Source of the DNA: Cyclobacteriaceae bacterium
GTDB lineage: Bacteria; Bacteroidota; Bacteroidia; Cytophagales; Cyclobacteriaceae
Reading direction: 5' to 3'
DNA length: 64,000 nt
Assembly (NCBI GenBank): GCA_019638355.1
Contig: JAHBTY010000005.1
Coordinates: forward strand, 124,001 to 188,000
Under the pieces are notes generated by a model. It did not search any database. It worked only from the letters and a program-made list of their open reading frames with translations, and was not told the origin of the DNA. A program made the translations under genes and the position numbers. Each line of letters opens with the position of its first letter. The stretch's first letter is position 1. Shown piece after piece: positions 34,474 through 42,874 of this stretch.

Positions 34474-35093
34474 GAAAGTGGGGATTTTTATTAATGACTT
34501 TTATGGTTTCCACTGCATTACATGCCCAAACACAACAGGAAAAATTACGTGAACTGGAAATACAACGGCAGGCCGAAAAGCAACGCGCCATCGACAGGCA
34601 GATAGATTCGGTAGCAATACTCATCAATCGGCAACAATATGAAGCAGCCGATGCAAAAATTCTTGATCTATTAAAAAATGTACGCAGCGTACCTTCTGAC
34701 TTAACTTTCTACCTCGGTAAAAATTCATTCTACCTCAATAAATTTAAGCAGAGTGTGGATTGGTTAAATAAATATATTCAACTGAAAGGTACTGCCGGAC
34801 AGTTTTCAGAAGAAGCAATAAACCTGAAAGCGAATGCTGAGGTTGAATTGTTGAAAGAGAAACAACTGGAGGCAAAACAAGCAGCACAAATACTTTCAAA
34901 AGATTTTGATATTGATTGCGGGCCTACCGGCAAGGTTGCGTGCCCGGTCTGTAATGGTTCCACGGTTATTATAAAAAAAACCTACCTGGGCGAAACCTAT
35001 AAAACCTGTGGCTACTGCAACCACACCGGGGCATTGAGCTGCGAGGACTTTAACAAACTAATGAGAGGCCAACTGAAAGCCAATACGCAATAA
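34470..35093 (+). CDS. Secreted protein with DnaJ-like zinc ribbon
   Basis: 207 residues from the ATG at 34470, which overlaps the previous stop (ATGA) and opens a signal peptide (GFLLMTFMVSTALHAQ). A long helical middle ('KLRELEIQRQAEKQRAIDRQ', then TPR-like 'QQYEAADAKILDLLKN') leads to a C-terminal cysteine module with 'CPVCNGSTVI', 'CGYCNHTGALSC' and two flanking cysteines, spaced like the DnaJ CxxCxGxG zinc repeats. A thiol-rich ribbon outside the cytoplasm is unusual. No family recognised; it may bind zinc. Confidence 0.6.
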   Translation: MRKWGFLLMTFMVSTALHAQTQQEKLRELEIQRQAEKQRAIDRQIDSVAILINRQQYEAADAKILDLLKNVRSVPSDLTFYLGKNSFYLNKFKQSVDWLNKYIQLKGTAGQFSEEAINLKANAEVELLKEKQLEAKQAAQILSKDFDIDCGPTGKVACPVCNGSTVIIKKTYLGETYKTCGYCNHTGALSCEDFNKLMRGQLKANTQ

Positions 35094-35105
35094 GCCATTT
35101 TTTGC

Positions 35106-35113
35106 TAACTTTG
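35106..35113 (+). promoter_or_regulatory. -7 element for trhO
   Basis: TAACTTTG, an exact TAnnTTTG match, ends 18 bases before the ATG at 35132. It lies inside the longer upstream frame that begins at 35102, so it supports the 35132 start. Confidence 0.5.
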
Positions 35114-35131
35114 CCCGTTAAATCGTGCAAA

Positions 35132-36181
35132 ATGGCCCTTTTTAATCGTGTTAATGGCAAAGTTCTGAAGGAAAAACTGCGCGCCAGCCAGGAAGAGCGT
35201 ACTACCATATCGTTTTATAAATACTATCAGTTAGCCGATCCTAATACTTTCCGCAACCAACTCTATAAAAAATTTGAACAACTGGGTGTGCAGGGTCGGG
35301 TATATGTAGCCCACGAAGGCATTAACGCGCAAATAAGTGTACCCACCCAAAACTTAGAAAACTTTAAAACAGAATTGTATTCAATCCATTTTTTAAATGG
35401 GGTTCGGTTAAATCTGGCTGTTGATGATAACGGTAAATCATTTTTTAAACTAAAGATTCTGGTTCGTAAAAAAATTGTAGCCGATGGATTAAACGATACC
35501 ACTTTTGATGTAACCAATTGTGGCACGCATGTTAACGCAGCACAGTTTAATGCCCTTGCCGATAACCCCAATACAGTTATTGTGGACATGCGCAATCATT
35601 ATGAAAGCGAAGTGGGCCATTTTAAAAATGCGATTTGCCCCGATGTTGACACTTTTCGGGAAGAGCTGCAGGTTGTTGAAAGTTTATTGAACGATCAGAA
35701 AGATAAAAACCTGTTGATGTATTGTACCGGTGGCATTCGCTGCGAAAAAGCAAGCGCCTGGTTTAAACACATCGGCTTTAAAAATGTATTTCAATTAGAA
35801 GGTGGAATCATCAAATACGCGCAGGAAGTAAAGGCACAGAATCTTGAAAACAAATTCATTGGTAAAAACTTTGTATTTGACGAACGCCTGGGCGAACGTA
35901 TCTCAGATGACATCATCAGCGAATGCCACCAGTGTGGTAAGCCATGCGATACCCACACTAATTGCAAAAATGATGGTTGCCACCTGTTATTTATTCAGTG
36001 CCAGGAATGCGCTCAAAAATTTAACAACTGCTGTTCCGATACCTGTGCCGAAATAATTGCATTACCCGAAGAAGCACAACGCGAGTTAAGAAAAGGAATT
36101 AACAAAGGGCGGCAGGTATTTAAGAAAGGCCGGGCTAAAAGCTTGCGCCAGCTATCAACACCTACATCAGCCAAAGCATGA
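35132..36181 (+). CDS. trhO: Rhodanese-type tRNA uridine(34) hydroxylase
   Basis: 349 residues from the ATG at 35132. N-terminal acylphosphatase-like domain ('RTTISFYKYYQLADP', 'VYVAHEGINAQISVP'), then a rhodanese domain with 'VIVDMRNHYESEVGHF' and active-site Cys198 in 'MYCTGGIRCEKASAW'. A C-terminal cysteine cluster ('CHQCGKPCDTHTNC', 'CQECAQKFNNCC') is typical of YceA/TrhO. It makes 5-hydroxyuridine at the tRNA wobble position. It overlaps mogA by four bases. Confidence 0.9.
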   Translation: MALFNRVNGKVLKEKLRASQEERTTISFYKYYQLADPNTFRNQLYKKFEQLGVQGRVYVAHEGINAQISVPTQNLENFKTELYSIHFLNGVRLNLAVDDNGKSFFKLKILVRKKIVADGLNDTTFDVTNCGTHVNAAQFNALADNPNTVIVDMRNHYESEVGHFKNAICPDVDTFREELQVVESLLNDQKDKNLLMYCTGGIRCEKASAWFKHIGFKNVFQLEGGIIKYAQEVKAQNLENKFIGKNFVFDERLGERISDDIISECHQCGKPCDTHTNCKNDGCHLLFIQCQECAQKFNNCCSDTCAEIIALPEEAQRELRKGINKGRQVFKKGRAKSLRQLSTPTSAKA

Positions 36182-36714
36182 GCGAAAAGCCAATTCGTAT
36201 TGGAATCATCAACGTGTCCGATCGTGCCAGCCAGGGAATTTATGAAGACATTCCCGGAAAGGCGATTGTGCAAACCTTAAACGAATATTTGATGAGTACA
36301 TGGCATAGCGAATATGCCGTTATACCTGATGAGCAAACGTTAATTGAAAAAACGCTCATCAGCATGGCCGATGAAAAAAAATGTTGTTTGATTATTACCA
36401 GTGGTGGCACCGGGCCCGCTTTGCGCGATGTTACACCCGAAGCAACAGAAGCAGTTTGCAACAAAATGATGCCCGGGTTTGGTGAGCTAATGCGTACGGA
36501 AAGCCTGAAGTACGTGCCCACCGCTATTCTATCACGACAAACAGCCGGAATCCGAAATCAGACCTTAATTGTAAATTTGCCGGGGAAACCAAAAGCCATC
36601 CGCCAATGTTTGGATGCAGTGTTTCCGGCTATTCCATATTGTATCGATCTTTTAAACGGCCCTTACATCGAGTGCAGGCCCGAAATCATGAAAGTATTCA
36701 GGCCCCAACCTTAA
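36178..36714 (+). CDS. mogA: Molybdopterin adenylyltransferase
   Basis: 178 residues. 'IRIGIINVSDRASQGIYEDIPG', 'LIITSGGTGPALRDVTPEAT' (nucleotide/molybdopterin loop), 'PGFGELMR' and 'LIVNLPGKPKAIRQCLDAV' are diagnostic of MogA. It adenylates molybdopterin before molybdenum insertion. No other molybdenum-cofactor gene is in the window, so the rest of the pathway must lie elsewhere. ATGA overlap with trhO implies translational coupling. Confidence 0.9.
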   Translation: MSEKPIRIGIINVSDRASQGIYEDIPGKAIVQTLNEYLMSTWHSEYAVIPDEQTLIEKTLISMADEKKCCLIITSGGTGPALRDVTPEATEAVCNKMMPGFGELMRTESLKYVPTAILSRQTAGIRNQTLIVNLPGKPKAIRQCLDAVFPAIPYCIDLLNGPYIECRPEIMKVFRPQP

Positions 36715-36721
36715 CATCTAT

Positions 36722-37702
36722 ATGGCAAGAATAAAGTATTACTACGACACCGAAACCTGTAAGTACGAGCGCATCAAAACCTCAACGGGCGATATTATTC
36801 TGAACACACTGGGAATAGTTTGCCTTACCGTAGCCATGGCTGTTGGGTTACTTATTTTATACGGCACATACTTCGAGTCGCCAAAAGAATTGTTGTTACG
36901 CAACGAAGTAAAAGAAATGGAGTTCTACTACGAGAATCTTTCTAATGAAGTTGAAAAACTCCATCAGCAACTTGCCAATATGGAATATCGCGATGATAAT
37001 ATTTACCGGGTAGTGTTGGGGGCCGAACCCATTGATAAAAGTATTCGCGAAGCCGGAGTGGGTGGTTTAGATCGCTACGAAGACATCAAAAACAAAAATA
37101 TTATTCACTCCGACCTGATCGTAAAACTTTCGGAAAGTGTGGATAACCTGCGCAGAAAAATCTACATCGAATCCAAATCGCAGGACGATGTGGTAGAATT
37201 GGCCGAAAGTAAGGAGAAATTATTCGCGGCTATTCCGGCCATTCAACCCGTGGCCAATAAACAATTAATAGCGCTGGCATCTGGTTTTGGCATGCGGTTT
37301 CACCCCATTTACAAAGTAAAGAAAATGCATACCGGTATTGATTTTGCAGCCACCATAGGCACCCCCATTTATGCTACTGCCGATGGAGTAATTGATAAAC
37401 TGGAAGTAAGCTTTAGTGGGTATGGTAAAATGATTGAAATTGAACATGGCTTTGGATACCGAACACGCTATGCGCATATGCACGGATTTGCCGTTCGGCA
37501 AGGACAAAAAGTAAAGCGGGGCGACTTAATTGGATATGTGGGCGATACCGGTTTATCTACCGCACCACACTTACATTACGAAGTATTTGTAAATGGTGTG
37601 CATGCAAACCCGGTACACTACTTCTTCAACGATTTGAATCCGGCCGAATACGAAAAGATTATCGAACTCGCTTCGATCGAAAATCAATCGCTGGGTATGT
37701 AA
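36722..37702 (+). CDS. Membrane-anchored M23 metallopeptidase
   Basis: 326 residues: cytoplasmic head of ~25 residues, one membrane helix (about 27-48), a coiled coil (~55-165, 'EMEFYYENLSNEVEKLHQQL'), then a LytM domain. Zinc ligands are H203 and D207 ('HTGIDFA') and H283/H285 ('APHLHYEV'), with 'RYAHMHG' between. It is expected to act on peptidoglycan from the inner membrane. Seven bases after mogA. Complete and apparently active. Confidence 0.88.
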   Translation: MARIKYYYDTETCKYERIKTSTGDIILNTLGIVCLTVAMAVGLLILYGTYFESPKELLLRNEVKEMEFYYENLSNEVEKLHQQLANMEYRDDNIYRVVLGAEPIDKSIREAGVGGLDRYEDIKNKNIIHSDLIVKLSESVDNLRRKIYIESKSQDDVVELAESKEKLFAAIPAIQPVANKQLIALASGFGMRFHPIYKVKKMHTGIDFAATIGTPIYATADGVIDKLEVSFSGYGKMIEIEHGFGYRTRYAHMHGFAVRQGQKVKRGDLIGYVGDTGLSTAPHLHYEVFVNGVHANPVHYFFNDLNPAEYEKIIELASIENQSLGM

Positions 37703-37771
37703 TTCAATTCTGCGCTTCAATCGTTAGGAAGGCTGTTTGAAAGTTGTAACTTAGCCTTGTAACTTCACCCC

Positions 37772-38302
37772 ATGAAGCGAGGCTTAGTTTTTTATTCAAG
37801 TTTTCTTTTCCTGCTGATAGGTTGCTCCGACTTTGAGCCATTTAAAGGCGAGAAGATTACACAATTTGCAGCTTCAGTTATTGCATTTAGTAGCCAGTGG
37901 ACTGCAACCGCATGGTCTGCCCAGCGGGCATTAGGCCCAAACAATGTGAGTGCCGGTGCTGGCTCGCATGAAAATGCCTGGTCTTCTTTAACAGCCGATG
38001 GCCAGCGTGAGTTTCTGGTACTTGGTTTTGCCGAACCGCAAACGGTTAAAAAAATCGAGATCTATGAAAATGTATTTCCGGGCGCTATCGATACGGTTTA
38101 CCTTCGTAATTCAGTTACCAGCAAATGGATTACTGTTTACTCAAAGCCCGCACAAGCCAATTTGGGTGAAGCAGGCAGAGTTTTTTCAATTCACCTGATT
38201 GAAACTCCATATAAGGCAAATGCTATCAGGCTTGCCATTAACAGCCCGGCAGTAAAAGATTGGAACGAAATAGATGCGGTAGCCATTACAGGTCAAAAGT
38301 AA
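37772..38302 (+). CDS. Lipoprotein with discoidin-like (galactose-binding-fold) domain
   Basis: 176 residues with a lipobox (LFLLIGC). The rest reads as one beta-sandwich: 'WTATAWSAQRALGPNNVSAG', 'REFLVLGFAEPQTVKKIEIYE', 'GAIDTVYLRNSVTSKWITVY', 'IRLAINSPAVKDWNEIDAVA', similar in layout to F5/8 type C domains. Such modules bind glycans or lipids. First of three genes spaced by four bases each (lipoprotein, barrel, CHAT-TPR). Function unknown. Confidence 0.65.
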   Translation: MKRGLVFYSSFLFLLIGCSDFEPFKGEKITQFAASVIAFSSQWTATAWSAQRALGPNNVSAGAGSHENAWSSLTADGQREFLVLGFAEPQTVKKIEIYENVFPGAIDTVYLRNSVTSKWITVYSKPAQANLGEAGRVFSIHLIETPYKANAIRLAINSPAVKDWNEIDAVAITGQK

Positions 38303-38306
38303 AACC

Positions 38307-39263
38307 ATGAGCAGTTTTAAAACACGTACCATCTTTTTGTTTGTATTACTTACATCAAAAGTTTTTTCCCAGGGTTGCAGCGATGCCGGCTTTTGTACCA
38401 TGGGTGCTATGAAGCCCGATCAACCCTACAACAAAAAAATTCCGGTGAAGCTGCGCAGCATGGAAGTAAGTTTTTACAAAGGAAACACCACCCTGTCGCC
38501 CGTTGTTTATGTAGCCAATTTAGATGCAAGCTTTAACCTGATTGATGACAAAACTTTTTTTCAGATTAAAGTACCCTACCAGGCTGTTGATGGAAACTTT
38601 GGTAAAACCAGTGGCCTTGGTGATCTATCGCTATGCCTTACCCGTAACCTGTTCTCATCCGAACGTTTTGATATCAGTGCTTCGGTAGGAAGCAAAATTC
38701 CTTCTAATAAATCCAACTTACGCTCAAGCGAAAACGGCTTAATGCTACCCATGTACTATCAAACCAGCTTAGGTACATACGATGCTATTGCTGGCATTTC
38801 ACTCATCAATAAAAAATGGTTGTTCGCAACTGGCATTCAACATCCGTTTAATCAGAATGAAAACACATTTACGTGGGGTGCGTGGATTCCGGTTTACCTG
38901 GATGGCCAGGGCGAAGATTACGTGCGGGATAATATGATAGCATACAAACTAAAACGCGGTACCGATGTAATGTTGCGAGCTGAACGCAACTTCCGGTTTG
39001 CACGATTCAATTTTACACTGGGGCTTTTACCGATTTTTAGAATTACTCAAGATGAAATAACAGATGTAAATACCAATGCGCGCATTAAGTTAGACGGCAC
39101 CACGGGCATGGCACTTTCAGGTATTGGTACTATCGGTTATAATTTTAACGTAAAATCAGGTGTAAGACTTTTGTTGGGAAAAAAAATAACGCAGCGTAAA
39201 GTAAACCCCGATGGCCTTACCCGCAATGATGTTACCACCGTAAGTTATTATTACCGGTTTTAA
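38307..39263 (+). CDS. Outer-membrane beta-barrel protein
   Basis: 318 residues, signal peptide (IFLFVLLTSKVFSQ). 'QGCSDAGFCTMGAM' follows the cleavage site, then barrel strands ('DKTFFQIKVPYQAVDGNFG', 'GLGDLSLCLTRNLF', 'FDISASVGSKIP'), ending 'NDVTTVSYYYRF' with terminal Phe. The pattern resembles transporter-type or porin-like barrels of Bacteroidota. It sits four bases from both neighbours, in the middle of a three-gene cassette. Confidence 0.65.
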   Translation: MSSFKTRTIFLFVLLTSKVFSQGCSDAGFCTMGAMKPDQPYNKKIPVKLRSMEVSFYKGNTTLSPVVYVANLDASFNLIDDKTFFQIKVPYQAVDGNFGKTSGLGDLSLCLTRNLFSSERFDISASVGSKIPSNKSNLRSSENGLMLPMYYQTSLGTYDAIAGISLINKKWLFATGIQHPFNQNENTFTWGAWIPVYLDGQGEDYVRDNMIAYKLKRGTDVMLRAERNFRFARFNFTLGLLPIFRITQDEITDVNTNARIKLDGTTGMALSGIGTIGYNFNVKSGVRLLLGKKITQRKVNPDGLTRNDVTTVSYYYRF

Positions 39264-39267
39264 AAAA

Positions 39268-41982
39268 ATGGCACGTACCTTACTAAGTTTATGGTTGATT
39301 TCATGCTGGCTGATGCCATTTGCTCAAAAACAAAACGCGCAGCCCGATATACTCGAACAACTCAACCAACTCATGGCCGATTCGCGGTTCGATGCGGTTA
39401 TTGCTTTAGCTGACAGAACACCGGGAATCACACCTTTGCAAAACCTTGAAATTCAAAATAAAAAAGCCGAAGCACTTGTAAGCCTGGGCAAACTGGATGA
39501 AGCGGATAAGTTAATTGAAACCCTGCTTGCCACAGCGAAGGCTAACAAAAACGCAGGCAAACAAATAGCCGTGCTTCAAACAACCAAAGGATTTTTGCAA
39601 CTTAATCGTGGAAGAATTGACCTTGCCATTGAAGAGTTACAAGCCGCAATTGAAAAGTTGGATGCGGCCAATCAAGCACGAACTTTAGAAATGGCCAATG
39701 CACTTGCCTACCTGGGAAATGTGTTTCGAACATCGGCCAAGTGGAGCCAGGCCGAAGAACATTTATTGCACGCCTTGTCCATCCGGCAGGAAAAATTACC
39801 AGCCGATCATGAATTGATTGCTGCTATTTACAACGACCTGGGTCTTAGCTACATCAAAATCGATATCGACAAATCTTATCAGTACTATAACATGGCACTT
39901 ACCATGTATGAAAAACTTCACGGTAAGGAACATCCAAAAATTGCTATTGCCAATACAAACCTCGGCTATCTGAATCAAATCGATAAACAATATGGCGATG
40001 CCATTAACTATTACAACACGGCTTTAGCAACATGGGAAAAAATTTATCCGCAACCCCATCCCAACAAAGCATTGGTAATGATGAACCTGGGGCAAACTTA
40101 TTCTTCGATGGGAAATTCTGGAACAGCCCTGGAGTTTTACAACAAAGCCTTAGCCATGTACCAAACCACGCAAGGCCAGAAACATTCGGATGTTGCCTAT
40201 GTACTAAACCTGATCGGCAATGAAAAGCTGGCTGAAAAGAAATACGATGAAGCAGCTCAATACTATCAAAAAGCCATCATTGCCAACCTTACCGATTTTA
40301 ATAATCAGTCGATAAAGGTTAACCCAACTACATTCAATTTTTACAACGGCACTCAACTATTGTACTCTTTGATGTACAAAGCCCAGGCATTGGAATCGCG
40401 GCACCTCGGCAAAACTTTAAAAGTAAGTGACTTGCAACTTTCACTTGCTGCCTTACAAACCAGTGACACCTTGATTGACAAAATGCGGCAACAAACTACC
40501 TACGAAGCCGACAAAATTGCATTGGGGGCCGTAGCCAATGAAATCTATGCAGCCGGTGTTCGCGTAAGTCACCTGTTAAGTGATGTTTCATTTTTGAACC
40601 GTTCAGAATATCGCGAACTGAGTTTCTATTTTGCCGAAAAAAGTAAAGCGGCTGTTTTACAAGAAGCTATTTCAGATGCCAATGCCAAATCGTTTGCCAA
40701 CATTCCATCTGAATTGCTGGAAGAAGAAAAAAGTTTAAAATCAGCACTCGCATTGGTAAATCAAAAACTCGCACAAAAGCCAACCGAAGAAGAAGAAAAA
40801 TACCTGCGCGAAACAGCCTTTGAACTGAACCAGGCATACAACGATTTTGTAGCGCAACTTGAAAAACAATTTCCGGATTATTACAACCTGAAGTTTAACT
40901 CAGCAGCGCCAACCATTAGCCAACTGCAAACCTTGCTCGATTCCAAAACAGCACTTATCAGTTATTTTATTGATGACGATAACGCACGGCTTTATACCTT
41001 TCTGATTACAAGTAAAAGCTACCAGGTAAAAGATCAGGCCCTACCCAAAGAGTACGATAGATACCTGAGTGGATTTAGAAACAGTATGTTCTTTAGCGAT
41101 GCAAAAGTATTTGCAATCAGTTCCCGAAATCTGTACCGGCTTTTAATTCCAGCCGGTATTCCGGGCTCCGTCCAAAATCTGGTATTTCTGCCTACCGGTA
41201 GAATGAGTGTGGTACCATTCGAGGCATTGCTTACAAAACCCGTTAAAGAAGGCACTGCATTCAATAAGTTGCCGTACCTCGTAAAACAGTTTACCATTCG
41301 CTACGAACTCTCAGCAGGGTTACTGCTCCAAAAAAGTAAAGGCAACCCTAAATCCGGTCTATCCTCAGCCCAGTTAATGGCCCCTATTCAGTTTCCCACT
41401 AAAGACAACCTCAATACATTGCCCGGAACGGAAACAGAAGTTAACCAAATAAAAAAGTTGCTCACGGAAAGGCAAATTCCGTGTGAGGTACTCATGCAAC
41501 ATGCGGCCAACGAAACATCGGTTAAAAGTGAAACACTTAAAAGTTTCGACCTGATCCATTTTGCCACGCACGGTATTGTAGATGAGGATAATCCCGATCT
41601 ATCGCGCATTTTTTTACAAACCGATACAGAAGCTGAAGACGGAAATTTATTTAGTGGCGAAATTTATAACCTGCACCTGAATGCTAAGCTGGTAACGCTT
41701 TCTGCCTGCCAAACGGGGCTTGGCAAAATTTCGAAAGGCGAAGGCGTAATCGGGCTATCGCGGGCTTTGGTGTATGCCGGTGCTAAAAACTTGGTGGTAT
41801 CGTTTTGGAGTGTAGCCGATGAGTCCACCGCACAATTGATGACTTCATTCTATCAACAACTCGTTACCCAAAACAACAAACCCTTTACCGAGGCCTTGCG
41901 TCATGCGAAGTTGGATATGATTACCGGTGAACAATATGCTGCCCCCTACTATTGGGCTCCGTTTGTGCTGATTGGTTATTAA
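39268..41982 (+). CDS. Secreted TPR-CHAT protease-like protein
   Basis: 904 residues with a signal peptide (LLSLWLISCWLMPFAQ). Residues ~25-420 are tandem TPRs ('AIYNDLGLSYIKIDIDKSYQYYNMAL', 'ALVMMNLGQTYSSMGNSGTALEFYNKAL' type). The C-terminal ~300 are a CHAT (caspase-HetF-associated) domain. The catalytic dyad is His768 in 'LIHFATHGIV' and Cys814 in 'LVTLSACQTGLG', and the family end 'PYYWAPFVLIGY' is intact. CHAT domains are cysteine peptidases, several of them in defence or cell-death systems, but this copy is exported. It follows the barrel gene by four bases and a terminator follows it. Confidence 0.87.
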   Translation: MARTLLSLWLISCWLMPFAQKQNAQPDILEQLNQLMADSRFDAVIALADRTPGITPLQNLEIQNKKAEALVSLGKLDEADKLIETLLATAKANKNAGKQIAVLQTTKGFLQLNRGRIDLAIEELQAAIEKLDAANQARTLEMANALAYLGNVFRTSAKWSQAEEHLLHALSIRQEKLPADHELIAAIYNDLGLSYIKIDIDKSYQYYNMALTMYEKLHGKEHPKIAIANTNLGYLNQIDKQYGDAINYYNTALATWEKIYPQPHPNKALVMMNLGQTYSSMGNSGTALEFYNKALAMYQTTQGQKHSDVAYVLNLIGNEKLAEKKYDEAAQYYQKAIIANLTDFNNQSIKVNPTTFNFYNGTQLLYSLMYKAQALESRHLGKTLKVSDLQLSLAALQTSDTLIDKMRQQTTYEADKIALGAVANEIYAAGVRVSHLLSDVSFLNRSEYRELSFYFAEKSKAAVLQEAISDANAKSFANIPSELLEEEKSLKSALALVNQKLAQKPTEEEEKYLRETAFELNQAYNDFVAQLEKQFPDYYNLKFNSAAPTISQLQTLLDSKTALISYFIDDDNARLYTFLITSKSYQVKDQALPKEYDRYLSGFRNSMFFSDAKVFAISSRNLYRLLIPAGIPGSVQNLVFLPTGRMSVVPFEALLTKPVKEGTAFNKLPYLVKQFTIRYELSAGLLLQKSKGNPKSGLSSAQLMAPIQFPTKDNLNTLPGTETEVNQIKKLLTERQIPCEVLMQHAANETSVKSETLKSFDLIHFATHGIVDEDNPDLSRIFLQTDTEAEDGNLFSGEIYNLHLNAKLVTLSACQTGLGKISKGEGVIGLSRALVYAGAKNLVVSFWSVADESTAQLMTSFYQQLVTQNNKPFTEALRHAKLDMITGEQYAAPYYWAPFVLIGY

Positions 41983-41992
41983 GAAAAAAATT

Positions 41993-42039
41993 AAACCTGC
42001 CTTGAAGAAGCCTGAGGCTTACTTACAAAGGCAGGTTTT
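41993..42039 (+). terminator. Terminator after the CHAT gene
   Basis: AAACCTGCCTT (41993-42003) pairs perfectly with AAGGCAGGTTT (42028-42038). A nested AAGCC/GGCTT hairpin lies in the loop. A short T-run ends the stem. It marks the 3' end of the three-gene cassette. Confidence 0.75.
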
Positions 42040-42190
42040 GACACAGTTTAACGCTATGGCAAATAGTTTTTACTGTGCTTTTAATAGAACCCTAAGGTAG
42101 CAGGTTGAGTTTCAATTTTCCTAAAGATTTTCCAAAACTTTGTTTACCGGTAAAAAATGGCGTTTTTAGCGAAAAATCGGCTTTTCGCCT

Positions 42191-42838
42191 ATGGTAGAAG
42201 ACAATTACAAGCAGCGCGGTTTGCGCAATAAATTGGTTAAAAAACTGCGCGAAAAAGGCATTTCAAACGATGGCGTTTTGGCTGCAATCGCAAAAGTGCC
42301 GCGCCACGCCTTTTTTGACGATGCCCTGCTGAACCACGCCTACGAGGACAAGGCTTTCCCTATTGGCGAGGGCCAAACCATCTCCCAACCCTACACAGTA
42401 GCCTTCCAAACCGAGAAGCTCAACATTAAACCGGGCGACAAGGTTTTGGAGATTGGAACGGGCTCGGGCTACCAGGCGGCCGTTTTATTGGAGCTTGGCG
42501 CGAAAGTTTATACCATTGAATATCAAAAAAAATTATACGACCGTACCCGCGAGTTTTTACCACTGCTTGGCTATAAACCCTTTTTCTTTTTTGGCGATGG
42601 CTCGAAAGGAATTCCGGCAAAAGCACCCTACGATAAAATAATTGTTACGGCCGGGGCACCGGTTGTGCCTACTGCGTTAACCGACCAACTCAATGAAAAT
42701 GGAATTTTAATTATCCCGGTGGGCGATCGCGAAAGCCAGAAGATGCTGCGCATTACCAAAGCCAATGGCAAACTAAAACAAGAAACGTTTGATAATTTTG
42801 CTTTTGTGCCGTTGTTAGGTGAGCAAGGTTGGAAGTGA
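42191..42838 (+). CDS. pcm: Protein-L-isoaspartate O-methyltransferase
   Basis: 215 residues. 'VPRHAFFDDALLNHAYEDKAFPIGEGQTISQPY' region (residues ~36-68), SAM motif 'VLEIGTGSGYQAAVLLEL', 'VYTIEYQKKLYDRTREFL', 'YDKIIVTAGAP' and 'LIIPVGDRESQ' match the Pcm family. It repairs isoaspartyl damage in aged proteins. The ~30 bases before the ATG can fold (GGCG...CGCC around A/T-rich arms). Monocistronic, converging with the next gene. Confidence 0.9.
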   Translation: MVEDNYKQRGLRNKLVKKLREKGISNDGVLAAIAKVPRHAFFDDALLNHAYEDKAFPIGEGQTISQPYTVAFQTEKLNIKPGDKVLEIGTGSGYQAAVLLELGAKVYTIEYQKKLYDRTREFLPLLGYKPFFFFGDGSKGIPAKAPYDKIIVTAGAPVVPTALTDQLNENGILIIPVGDRESQKMLRITKANGKLKQETFDNFAFVPLLGEQGWK

Positions 42839-42874
42839 ATCAACTTAGTGTGCAAGGAAGTTGTCGCAATGCGT

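Noticed and set aside
42042-42077. CACAGT...ACTGTG inverted repeat after the CHAT terminator
   Set aside because: Only six base pairs with a long loop; not distinguishable from chance.
42158-42190. Foldable A/T-rich leader directly before pcm
   Set aside because: Simple-sequence arms (TTTTT/AAAAA) can pair by chance; no sign of a known riboswitch.
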